From Nyssa sinensis (taxonomy: Eukaryota > Streptophyta > Magnoliopsida > Cornales > Nyssaceae), in assembly GCA_008638375.1 (NCBI GenBank), contig CM018035.1, positions 35,996,824 through 36,060,823 on the forward strand: 64,000 bases of DNA, in the 5' to 3' direction. Positions 27,365-39,349 of the stretch are shown here, one piece after another. The notes under the pieces are model-generated. The model worked only from the letters and a program-made list of their open reading frames with translations, ran no database searches and was not told the origin of the DNA. How positions within the stretch are numbered: the stretch's first letter is position 1; each line of letters starts with the position of its first letter. Both the position numbers and the translations under genes were made by a program.

Positions 27365-27775
27365 TGTTATAACATGAAATTTTTTTTTTTTTTTTTTATT
27401 TTATTGTTTTATTAGTTATTCTTGCAAATATTAATTATTATTATCATCATTATTATTATTATTATAATTATTATTATTATTGTAATGATAATGTGTGTAG
27501 GTGTATATATATATATGTGTATATATATATATATATAATTTAAATTATATGTTGTGTATATGTGTATACATGTGAGTGTATATTTAAATGTGAAAATATA
27601 TATGTATATGTATATATATAAATCAGATTGTGTGAGGTATCTGTGTGTGTAACCGGTTGTGTGTGTGTGTGACTTTGAGTGTAATACACTCAAACAAGGT
27701 ATGGGTTGGGGTTGTGTGTGTGAGTGGAATTCAGGGAGTGGGAGATGCAGAATTGGCAGGGAGTGGTTGGTCTTG

Positions 27776-27825
<50 letters not shown>

Positions 27826-30800
27826 TAGAGAGGAAAAGTGAAGAGAAAAAGGAGGGTGTCTCGGGTGAGAAGAAAAGAAAGGGAAAGGAAAGAAAACTGA
27901 GAGCAAGGGAGAGGGTTCTGAAGAAGCAGAAGTGACCAAGAGGAACAGAAGGAAAAGGGAAGCAAACCAAAAGGAAAAAAATCCGAAATTTAAGGTAAGT
28001 GGGTTGCTTCTATTTCAATTTTTTTTTAAAATCATTTTAATTAATTTAAATTGTAGGATCTTAGAGAGCATAATGTAGGGATTAAATTGCAAAAAGAATG
28101 AGGAGAAATAGGTGAGAAACTAGGGAGAAAACCCTAGTTGCAAGTTTCGGCCATGGAGGTTGAACCTCATCATTTTATGTGTAAAACTCCCTTTAAATGA
28201 TCCTAAAATAACCCTATGAAATGCAGAAAAAGAATAGAAAAAGAAAGAGGGAAAAACAATAGGAAAATGGGCATGAAATTAGGAAAAATCAGCTCGCCGG
28301 AAAACCGGCCGGAGCTACTAAACCCTCTATTTCGTGAAGATTAAAAGGCTTTGAGGGAAATGGGAGTTGGGGATGCGATCTACGTGAAAAGGGGGAGAGG
28401 ATGGCATTTTAAAAATGGGGAAAAGACACCGGAAACCGGTCGCCGGCGCCGGAGAAGGCGCCGGAAACCCACTGTTGCCCTACCGGAAAATCGGGGAAGA
28501 AGGTGGGGTGACCGGGTCGGGTCCCGGGTCGGATCCGGGTCCGGTTCGGGTGGGTACGGGTCGCCCCTGCCACGTGTCAGCCCATTGTTTTAAATTAAAA
28601 TGGAATTTGAACCTTTTAGAATTTGAACCTTTTGAATTTGAACCTTTCGAATTTGAACCTTAACCCTGAACTTTCAGAAATTACAAATTGACCCCCCAAC
28701 TGTTAGAAATTTCACTTTGACCCACCTGATTAAATTATTAATAAAATATCAATTAAATTAATTATTTAATTATTTAATTTAATTAATTTAATTAATTAAA
28801 TATTCAAAAACATCCCGGAGTCCAAATGGGACAAGTCATTAGTGTATTTTGACTATCTCAACCATTCCGAGACCAATGGTGAGCTCCGTTTTATGAGACG
28901 GGGTCCCAAAAAATAAAAGACCCGTAGTAACCCTTAAAATTACCAAAATGCCCCTAACTTGAAACATTGTCAGACAAACTCCGAATTAGGTAAACAAATA
29001 GTGAAATTTTATTTTCTCGAACATTCCGGACTCAACCGTGGAGTCCGATTTGTAAAAAGAGGTCACGGAATGTAAGGACACGTGTAAAGTGCAAAATGAC
29101 TGTTTTGCCCTTTTTAAACCCCGGTGTCCGAATTGAGTTCTACGAGAACCTAAACTTATTTTTTTCAACGTTCTAGGACCAATGGTAGAGTTTAAATTAG
29201 CAGAATAGAAACCTATGAATTTAAAGACATAAAATTTGATGAATAGCATAAATTCAAACAACAATAGACTGAGTTGTAATTTCTACTTTTAGGGACACTG
29301 ACAGGACAGGAGGGGGCGATCTGATCTCCTGCATTTTCATCCACCGGTTCAGTCACATATTGTCACGACCCGAAACCCACCCTATGCGGATCTCGTGTCG
29401 CGGGGCCGACCCGAAGGCCGTCCCTACTTTTTCCATTCCTGTATCATAGTACTAATATGTAAAGTACTAAAAACCTCAAAACAATAACAGCGGAAGTATT
29501 ATCAGTAATAGTATATCAGCGGAAGTCTTTCAATACACAATGTTAGCGAAAGTCTTTACAATACATACTATGGTTCTACATAAATAAATTAAGAACCAAA
29601 CATGACCAGCACCCGAGGGTGGTGAATACATGGGAGAACTAAAACATAAACTGATGCATTTCCTCACATGTCCTTCTATGTCTTTAAACTCCTACCGGGG
29701 TCTCGCGGCATCAGTACCTGAAATGGGGGTGAGGAGGGTGGAATGAGCTACAAGAGCCCAGCAAGTAAATACAGATCTCCGACACTAGTATCGAGGATCA
29801 TAAAAGAATATGAATCCAAGAATAAGAATATGATAGCCAATCATCATCAATAAGATGCTATAATAGCCAATGGGAACAGTTGCCATAAAGGCCAATAAAC
29901 AATAGTACACAATGTACAATTAGGAGTAAAGGACATAACATCAACATGAAACACTTAACATGTGAACAGTGGCAAATGAACAGTAGGTTCACAATGTGTA
30001 ATCAGTAGGAATGGCATAACAATGTTCTGGAATTCTCAACAATAATACAATAACAAGAAAGTACTGCCATTATAATTGATCACAATAAATCAATAAGGAA
30101 TATCTCGCAATACAAGATAATCACAAGAACAATGTAACTCAACAATTTTAGTTGAGCAATCATATAAGAGATGCTTTTGTTCTGTGTCAGGGCTTGATTT
30201 GCCCTCGGTCTTTGGGGGCCCGGTTTACCCCCTTCAGTGCATTCCAGTGTATGGCCATATGTCCGTTCACGGACTCGACCCGAAGGTCTTCAGTGTATTT
30301 AAAAGCATCGGATGGATATTGTGACTGAGCACAAATCCAGTATACATAAACATTTCATGATCATACATGATTCCATAGGAGTACATAAAAATGGAATATC
30401 ATCAATTCAATGGAAACATAACAATAGGCATTTCAAAGCACGGTTCAACATGATAACAATGGTACAACAATAAATCAATGTCCACCAGATAGAACAATAT
30501 CACATTGTGGAGACAATAACATCAGATACGCTCAGGAGTACAAGTTTGGCAGTAAAAGAATGAACTTGGCTTGATAACACCACATGGAAGAGAAAGGGTA
30601 TCTACTTACCTCTAATGCATTGCTAAATCAGTCTCCTGTAGGTTTTCCTTTTCCCGTTGAGTTCCCTATATAACAGTAAATACGTTTCAGAATAATTTCT
30701 ATTCACCAGATTCTATGCCTTGCTATGATCAGTATTTCTAATACTTATTTAGACTTTTAATATGTCCGTTGTTCTCGGAACCTCTTTTCATAATTTTGAC

Positions 30801-33690
30801 CTTACCAATAGATTCGGAAGGTTCAGAATAATAAAAATTCACTAGTTATTTAATTCAATCGGAGTCCATTTGACTCACCTATGAAGCAGGGGTATTTTGG
30901 TCATTTTTACCAATTGTAACTTTTCGGGACTCCGTCTCGTGAAACGGACCTCACCATTGGACTCAGAGCGTCCGAGATAATAACAATTGACTATTCATTT
31001 GCCCTATTTAGACCTCGTTTGACCCACTTTTGAGTCAGGGGTATTTTTGTAAAATCAACATTTTTTCTGTTGGGCCTTAGTGGAATTTTCCAAAACATTT
31101 GGGGTCAAAATGTAAATAGCCAGAATTGCGGTCTGAACCATTGGGTTCACTGACTAGAAACCCTAACCGGTTCAGTTCTTCACTGAACCAAACGGTTCAG
31201 TTAAATTTAGAGAACCGGATTAACATATCCACCCTAACCACCTTATCCATGGTTTGGATAACCCCCAAACCCCATCTCTATTTATTGTCCCTGCAACCAA
31301 ACAAGCCCAATCCCATTTAATTTCAAACCCAAAACGACACAGCTTAACTTACCCTTTTTATAACCGGTCGGGTCCCGACCCGATTCAAACCCAAACCCGT
31401 TCCTTTTAACCCGGTAGCCCCCCGATTTTCCGATCATCTCCCCCAAAGTTCCGGTGAGCAACAGTAGGGTTCCGGCGTCCCTTCCGACGCCGGTGACTGT
31501 TTCCATTTATTTTTCTAATGTATTTTTAATGCCATTTTATCCCTCATCACATGGGGATCACGAATCTATCTTTGGTTTCCCATTTGAACTTCTCTAACCT
31601 CACGAATAGGGTGATTATCAGTTCCGGCCGGTTTTCCGGTGAACTGATTTTCTTGATTTCGTAACAGTTTCTTGACTGTTTTGGATCTAAATTGTTCCCA
31701 ATAGTTTTCTGCATGCATAAGGATCGTTTTCATAAACATTTAAACAAATTTTAACCATAAAATTCATGGAACCGAGATTATTCCATCAACCTGCAACTCC
31801 AATTTTCTCTATGGTTTCTACACCATTTAGCTTCATTCTTTTTGCAATAATTTCTATATTTCATGCTTGTTCAGACCCTACCATTATATCTAAGCTTTAT
31901 GCTTTAAATTGAAATAACAGAGCTGAAATCAATTACCTGGGTTTCGGATTTTGAGCTCACTGTGACTCTCCCACCTTTCTGTTTCTGAACCAATCTCTCT
32001 CCCTTCTTCTCCCCTTGAGTTCCTGACCTTTCTTTCCTTTTCTAACCTCTCATCTCTCAAACCCGTATACATATATATATGTATACAAAACACTCACCGC
32101 CTCTTCTCTCTCTACCTTATCTCTCTCTCTTCCCATCTCTTTCTTCATTCCCTTTAACCGATCCTCCAGTCGGTGGCCCTTGCCACTTGTAGCTGCGGTG
32201 GCAGCACACCCATGCACAAACAACACCTCACACATAGTTTTCTCTCTCTCTCTCCTCCTCACACGTTGCACCCCACAATATTTATATATATAATATTATA
32301 TATCACTCAGTTGCCCCATGGTATCAAGGCTGTCACGTTACACAATATACACATTTGTAATATATATTGCTCTCTCATGCACTACATGAAATCTTGAGAT
32401 TGCCACCTGCCCATTTCTTTTCTTTTTCTTTCTTTTCTTTTACTTCCATTAGATTATAATATATACATATATTATAAGCTGACCGTATACACATATATAT
32501 ATATTTTTATATTCATAATCATTTAGATTTATTTCGAAGAAAATTATGCGTCGCCATTCACTTGCACGTTTTTCAGTAAACTCGGCTTCCGGTGCAACGG
32601 CACCCGGACACCCGTGACTGTTTGCCTCTCGTACCTATGCATCGTAATTAAACAATACAGTCCATTACACATCCACTTTTATTTATATCATTTCACGGCT
32701 TATAATTCGGAATTACATTTATAGCCCGGTCCAGCCCGGTGCACATGCTATATCCCGGGTCGGGATATTACACATATAGTGCACGATCTTTTAGAGTTGA
32801 TACCAACCCATCAGGTATGGTGTTTTGCTAGTGTTAGAAATGAAGTTAAGTTAGGAGTATTTGTGAATGACTGAGATGCTGTATATGTTTGTTTGTAATG
32901 TGTTTACCTGATTATTTGGAATTGGTTGTTTACATGTTATGTGTTACTTGTAAGTTTAATAAAGTGAAGAACATGAATTATGATATATGAACACATGAGA
33001 TATGCATGAATATGAAACTGACTGGTGATTTATGTACTATTGTTTCGAGCATGCTATATTGTGAAAATCATGTTTCATTGAGATTGCATTGGCATATTGG
33101 CATATGATGAATCCTTTGAGAACATGGCGTGGGTAAGCACATGGTGCTTTGCATTATGAGGGTGTAGATCCTGTGGTGAAAAACCCAAAATTGGCCATTG
33201 CATTGGTACTTCGAGCCATCGGGGAGTACCCGTAAATGAGACATGGGTGTGGCATAGAGTTGTGCATGGGTGTGTCACGCATACCATTCATATATATTAC
33301 TGCGATGCTTGAATGTCATTTAGAAATAAATGTACACTTTGCACATGCCACGCCTTAGCTTTATTTCTGGCATTAGCATTTCATCATACCAGCAGTTGTG
33401 CTGACTCATTCGTGGGCAACATTTTCAGATGAGGATCTTCCAGCCACTAGAGACTCGATGATGCCCTGATAGGGTGGAGCCTGTGATGTATTTGTGATTC
33501 GTGAAATTTGTATTTTGTTATGTAAGGACTTAAGCCCGAATGACTGATGAACAATGTATTCGATGTTATTTTATGTATGGATGATGATGGACGCATATTT
33601 AGTGAATCTAATTACTTTTATCCTTTTATCTATTTTACTTTCTGTCTCGTCAGTCGCGCCTCGGGTTCGGTCAGAATTCGGGGCGTGACA
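27365..33690 (+). repeat. 5' LTR of element B (with nested solo LTR)
   Basis: Removing 29361-32777 leaves about 2.9 kb, matching the 3' LTR almost base for base. Differences include the GA microsatellite length (27779-27822 against the shorter run near 39317), a small indel near 28350 and scattered substitutions. The open frames at 27412-27970 and 28351-28663 are shadows of GA, TA and GC-rich repeats. Confidence 0.92.
29361..32772 (-). mobile_element. Complete solo LTR inside the 5' LTR of element B
   Basis: The plus strand starts TGTCACGACCCGAAACCC and ends GGGTCGGGATATTACA; on the element strand it runs TGTAATATCC to GGGTCGTGACA. It is flanked by CATAT at 29356-29360 and 32773-32777. The 3' LTR of element B shows the empty site with a single CATAT near 40862. 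No internal sequence remains, so it arose by LTR-LTR recombination. It belongs to the same broad family as the LTRs of element A. Confidence 0.93.
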
Positions 33691-33693
33691 ACG

Positions 33694-33705
33694 TGGTATC
33701 AGAGC
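33694..33705 (+). other. Primer-binding site of element B
   Basis: TGGTATCAGAGC starts three bases after the LTR end at 33690. It is the standard complement of initiator-Met tRNA. Confidence 0.93.
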
Positions 33706-33899
33706 ATAGGTTCGAATACCTAGAGACTGTGGGGTGTTGTTTAACACCATGAGGCCCTAGAGAAGAGAATGAGACTTAGTGTGAACTGTTAGCAGCATGT
33801 GATAGGATCTTATGTGCTACGTGATTATGTGTCTTAATGCATGCCTTATTGTGATTATGTGAAAGAGTGATATTGAATTTTTCTTTTGGACTTGTAGAT

Positions 33900-35050
33900 A
33901 TGCCTCCTAGACGAGCTCCTACGAGAGGTAGACCACTCAGAGGGGATAGGGGTAGGGGTGCGCCTCGAGGTGCCGCCCAGCCTCGTCGTGGCAGACCCAG
34001 AGCTGCTGCCCCTATTCCTGACGTGGTTGAGGAGGTAGTTGCCCCAGCTGACGTTTCTGAGCATAGTACAGCTGAGGAGGATGTTGCTCCAGCCCCTGTG
34101 GAGGAGGTGGGGCAGACTATTGGCGCCAGAGATTTGGCGACCATTATACAGGAGTGCTTCCGTGCCATGCAGGAGGCCAGGACCACTGATGCTGAGGCCA
34201 GAGCTACTGAGGCCGAGGCCAGGGCTGCCGGTGCCCGGCCAGAGCGGCCGGTGGGGAGACCAGAGACACCTTCGTCATGAAGGCGTTTCAGCGTATGAGG
34301 CCACCGTCATTTGCAGGACAGCCTGATCCTTTGGTGGCCGAGGAGTGGCTGGATCAGATTGTGAGGATCCTGGACTCACTAGGGATTGTTGAGCCACACC
34401 TGAGGATCCGATGTGCCACCTTCCAGTTTACAGGACTAGCGAGCCAGTGGTGGAAGGTATCTGCCGGCAGGATTAGCAGGTTCGGAGAGGGGTGGGATGC
34501 ATTTGTGGCCATGTTCAATGACCACTACTTTCCAGCGACTGCTAGGGTCGGGTTCAGGAGAGAGTTTGAGACCTTACTACAGAGGGACATGACCGTGACA
34601 CAGTATGAGTCCCAGTTTACCGCATTGGGCAGGTTTGCCCCGCACATTATCGGAGTGGAGGAGCTGAGAGTTTATCATTTTCTAGAGGGGCTGAAGACCT
34701 CTATCAGGGATAGACTGGCGGGTCACATCATTGACACTTACGAGGAGGCTGTGATCAGGGCCACGAGGGTAGAGAGGGAGTTAGCAGCTCTCAGAGGGAT
34801 CAGGGAGTCCCGGACTCAGACCAGGCCAGCCACAGCACTAGCACTTACACCAGTTCAGCCTACTGTGACCATCCCAGCTCATTCTGGTAGGAGACCGCCG
34901 AAGAGGTTCCGAGGCAGTACCTCTTCTCCATTTACGTCCCAGAGACCTATGCAGCTTTTAGCTCCCCAGCCCACTATGTCTATTACTCCTCGAGGGGGGG
35001 CACCACAGCTGACCCTCACATGCTACTAGTGTGGACAGCCTGGCCACAGG
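33900..35050 (+). pseudogene. gag of element B, broken
   Basis: ATG 33900 opens a basic R/P/G-rich N-terminus (MPPRRAPTRGRP) that runs to TGA at 34278-34280. The capsid part continues in another frame from 34277 (an ATGA overlap), with the Retrotrans_gag signatures WLDQIVRILDSLG, SQWWKV and FNDHYFP. The same frame reaches a TAG at 35027-35029, which falls between the first two cysteines of a CCHC zinc knuckle ([11 protein letters not shown] follows). Gag normally forms the particle and binds RNA. The frame change and the stop mean this copy cannot make a full Gag unless recoded. Confidence 0.88.
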
Positions 35051-37684
35051 ATGGCTGATTGCCCACAGAGAGATCCTAGTCAGGGATCAGGGACAGGACC
35101 GAGCCAGCTACCACTCCCATCCCAGTCTCAGAGTCAGGCCTGGAGGGCCACACCAGTGTGCTATACATGTCATCAGCCGGGCCATGTTAAGGCCCACTGT
35201 CCTCAGGGGCAGACTTCCCAGAGTGCACCGAGGTCCCACTATTTCCAGCCTACCCAGGTACCTTTACCCCAGACACAGTCAGGCTATAGACCCCCGGCAC
35301 CTTACTATCAGCCAGCATCCTCAGCCTTGAGTGTTAGAGCCCCAGCCCCGAGAGGGGGAGGACAGCAGGGGCAAAGAGGGGGAGGCAGACAGGGTCAGAC
35401 CGTACAGGGCAGGGTGTACGCAGTTGCTACCCCAGAGGCTTCTACTGCTGGGCCATCAGTAGTACGAGGTACCTTTCTTATGTTCAGTTCATGGGCTAGC
35501 GTGTTGATAGACTCTGGTGCATCGCATTCTTTTATATCCACTGCATTTGCCATGTCTTTGGGGTTGACTATAGATCGGATGGATCCACCGCTACGTGTTG
35601 ATACCCCTGTTGGGGGTAGTGTGACATTGACCAGGGTTTGTAGGGGTTGTTCACTTGAGATAGCTGACCGTACTCTCTGCTTTGATTTTATTGTGCTTGA
35701 TATGACTAGCTTCGACGTTATCTTGGGTATGGATTGGCTATTTACTTTCCGGGCTAGCATCGATTGTTTCAGGGGGAGAGTTACAGTGTGCACTCCTGAG
35801 GGGGATTGTTTTTATTTCACGGGAGATCGTGGAGACTTCTTGATACCACCCTTGTACGACTCTAGGAGTTGGGGAGCCCATAGCTATATGTTGGCTAGTA
35901 TGATTGCAGGGGATAGTGAGGCTACAGAGGTTGTGTTACCACCGGTAGTAGAGGAGTTTCCTGACGTATTTCCCGACAGCTTGACTAGTTTACCCCCGAG
36001 GCGGGAGGTGGAGTTTACCATTGAGCTTATCCCCGGTACTGTACCCATATGTATTCCACCATACCGCATGGCTCCAGCAGAGTTGAGAGAGCTGAGGGAG
36101 CAGCTGACTGACCTTCAGGGTAAGGGGTTCATCCGTCCTAGCACTTCTCCTTGGGGTGCCTTAACACTCTTTGCGAAGAAGAAGGACGGGACGTTGCGGT
36201 TATGTGTGGACTACCGGAGACTGAACCGGGTGACTATCAAGAACAAGTACCCGTTACCCAGGATCGATGACTTGTTTGATCAGTTGAGAGGTTCGAGATG
36301 TTTCTCGAAGATTGATCTTCGATCTGGGTATCATCAGTTGAGAGTGCGAGAGGAGGACATAGCGAAGACAGCCTTCCGCACTCGCTATGGTCACTTTGAG
36401 TTCGTGGTGATGCCATTTGGTGTGACGAATGCCCCAGCGGCATTCATGGATTTGATGCACCGTGTCTTTGGCCAGTACATAGATCAGTTCGTGGTGGTGT
36501 TTGTGGACGATATTCTGATTTACTCACCTTCTGAGGATAAGCATGCTTTCCACTTACGTACTGTGTTACAGATCTTGAGAGAGCATAGGCTGTTTGCCAA
36601 GCTCTCTAAGTGCGAGTTCTGGCTCCAGGAGGTACAGTTCTTGGGCCACGTGGTATCTGGGAGTGGAGTATCTGTTGACCCTTCGAAGGTCGACTCTGTT
36701 ATGAGCTGGGAGAGGCCGAGGAATGTATTTGAGATACGGAGTTTCTTGGGGTTAGCAGGGTACTACCGCCGTTTTGTAGAGGGATTTTCCCGACTTGCCG
36801 CACCGATGACCCGGCTGACGCGCAAGGGCGTCAGATTTCAGTGGACCGACGACTGTGAGCAGTCATTTCAGGAGTTGAAGAGGAGATTGACTTCAGCTCC
36901 CGTCCTGATTATCCCGGAGGGAGGCTTGGGTTATACTGTATACTGTGATGCTTCTCGGGATGGATTGGGTTGTGTGTTGATGCAGGAAGGCAGGGTGGTA
37001 GCTTATGGTTCTCACCAGCTGAAGAGCCATGAGAAGAACTACCCCACCCACGATTTGGAGTTGGCTGCCGTCATCTTTGCTCTTAAGAGCTGGCGACACT
37101 ATTTATATGGGGTGAGATTTGAGGTGTTCTCGGACCACAAGAGCCTTAGGTATATCTTTACACAGAAGGATCTGAACCTTCGACAGAGGAGATGGATGGA
37201 GTATCTAGAGGATTACGACTTTGACCTTCAGTATCATCCTGGGAAGGCCAACGTCGTAGCTGATGCACTCAGTCGGAGGCCGAGGAGCACCTTAGCCAGC
37301 CTAGCCATCAGAGAGTGGGAGATGATGGGAGCTATTGGGGAGTTTGACTTAGAGCTTACCGAGTCTGAGGGGCACGCCACCCTATTCAGCTTGTGTGTGC
37401 AGCCTACCCTTCTGACCAGAGTTATAGAGGCACAGTTGCTGGATACTGAGGCCGAGCGGATTAGGGCACGGATTTCTAGCCCCGAGGGATTTGAGGGATG
37501 GACAATCCATTTTGACCTTGGTTTGAGATACAGGGGTAGGGTCTTCGTTCCTGAGTCTCTTAGGACTGATGTCCTTAGGGATTTCCACCATTCACGCTTG
37601 GCGGTGCACCCAGGGGGCACCAAGATGTATCATGATCTGTGCCGTCAGTATTGGTGGACTGGGATGAAGGCAGATGTGGCATAG
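35051..37684 (+). pseudogene. Element B zinc knuckle, protease, RT and RNase H
   Basis: An 877-codon open frame follows the knuckle stop. Residues 37-50 form a second CCHC knuckle (C37, C40, H45, C50). The protease active site is [11 protein letters not shown] (D154). The RT spans about 335-530, with [20 protein letters not shown], the FVDDI catalytic motif (D486, D487) and LGHVVS. RNase H follows from about 625, with [10 protein letters not shown] (D633) and the DHKSL region. The frame ends at TAG 37682-37684, just before the integrase cysteine pair. All visible catalytic residues of this section are present. The polyprotein is interrupted, so the element is probably not autonomous. Confidence 0.92.
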
Positions 37685-37687
37685 TTT

Positions 37688-38836
37688 GTGGCTAGGTGTC
37701 TCACGTGCCAGCAGGTGAAGGCTGAGCACCAGAGGCCTGGAGGTTTGCTACAGCCACTACCGGTAGCCGAGTGGAAGTGGGAGCACGTTACCATGGATTT
37801 CGTGATGGGTCTTCCGAGGTCACCTAGGGGCCATGATGCGATTTGGGTTATTGTGGACAGACTGACGAAGTCCGCCCATTTCTTACCGATCAGAGTGACT
37901 GACTCATCAGACGTCCTCAGTAGGTTGTACATTCGAGAGATAGTACGACTACATGGGGTACCGGTATCCATAGTTTCTGACAGGGACCCACGTTTCACTG
38001 CACGGTTCTGGCAAAGTTTCCAGACCGCCTTAGGGACCCAGCTGCAGTTCAGTACTGCCTTCCACCCACAGACAGATGGCCAGTCAGAGCGCACTATTCA
38101 GATCTTAGAGGATATGCTCAGGGCCTGCGTCATGGACTTTAGAGGTAGCTGGGAGGATCACCTTGCCTTGGTTGAGTTTGCCTACAACAACAGTTACCAG
38201 TCCAGCATAGAGATGGCACCATTTGAGGCATTGTATGGTAGGCCTTGCCGTTCCCCGGTATGTTGGACTGAGGTGGGAGAGACAGCTGCCTTAGGACCTG
38301 ATGTTGTTCGTGAGACCACGGACAAGATACAGGTGATCAGACAGCGGTTGTTGACAGCTCAGAGCCGCCAGAGGAGTTATGCAGATAGGAGGCGGCGGCC
38401 CTTGGCATTTGAGGTGGGGGACCATGTGTTCCTCAAGGTGTCTCCCAGACGAGGTTTGAGGAGATTTGGGCGCTGTGGGAAGCTATCACCACGATTTATA
38501 GGTCCCTTTGAGATTCTTGGGAGAGTTGGTGAGGTGGCTTATAAGCTAGCCTTACCACCACAGCTATCTGGGGTTCATGACGTCTTCCATGTATCTATGC
38601 TGAGGAAGTACCATCCCGACCCCTCACATGTACTTGACTGGGTAGATCTTCAGTTAGAGGGGGACGCTTTCTATGACCAGAGACCCGTAGAGATATTGGA
38701 CTCGAGGGACCAGGTTTTGCGAGGCAGGACCATCCCTTTGGTCAAGGTTCGTTGGAACCACCATGGGGTTGAGGAGGCTACGTGGGAGCGTGAGGCCGAG
38801 GTTCGAGTTAGGTACCCTGAGTTGTTTGATCAGTGA
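37688..38836 (+). pseudogene. Element B integrase with chromodomain-like end
   Basis: The frame continues after the TAG in the same phase. It starts at the cysteine pair of the HHCC zinc domain (ARCLTCQQV). Counting from that start, the catalytic triad is D37 (TMDFV), D98 (IVSDRD) and E134 (GQSER), with the usual 35-residue D-E spacing. The C-terminus has the [14 protein letters not shown] segment and a [16 protein letters not shown] end typical of Tekay-type chromodomain integrases, which are thought to guide insertion to heterochromatin. It has no start of its own, so expression needs passage through the upstream stop. Confidence 0.92.
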
Positions 38837-38889
38837 TGTATTTTCTTTTGGTTTTATGTTATTTTAAATTTCGGGACGAAATTTTTGTA

Positions 38890-38901
38890 AGGAGGGAAGG
38901 A
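38890..38901 (+). other. Polypurine tract of element B
   Basis: AGGAGGGAAGGA lies directly against the start of the 3' LTR, preceded by the common plant motif GGGACGAAATTTTTG. This is the plus-strand priming site for reverse transcription. Confidence 0.88.
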
Positions 38902-39313
38902 TGTTATAACATGAAAATTTTTTTTTTATTTATTTTATTATTTTATTGTTTTATTAGTTATTCTTGCAAATATTAATTATTATTATTATCATTATTATTA
39001 TTATTATAATTATTATTAGTATTGTAATGATAATGTGTGTAGGTGTATATATATATGTGTATATATATATATATAATTTAAATTATATGTTGTGTATATG
39101 TGTATACATGTGAGTGTATATTTAAATGTGAAAATATATATGTATATGTATATATATAAATCAGATTGTGTGAGGTATGTGTGTGTGTAACCGGTTGTGT
39201 GTGTGTGTGAGTTTGAGTGTAATACACTCAAACAAGGTATGGGTTGGGGTTGTGTGTGTGAGTCGAATTCAGGGAGTGGGAGATGCAGAATTGGCAGGGA
39301 GTGGTTGGTCTTG

Positions 39314-39349
<36 letters not shown>

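Noticed and set aside
27412..27970. Open frames rich in S/L, I/Y or R/E
   Set aside because: They are translations of GA, TA and CA microsatellites within the LTR of element B, on both strands, and recur at 39016-39494.
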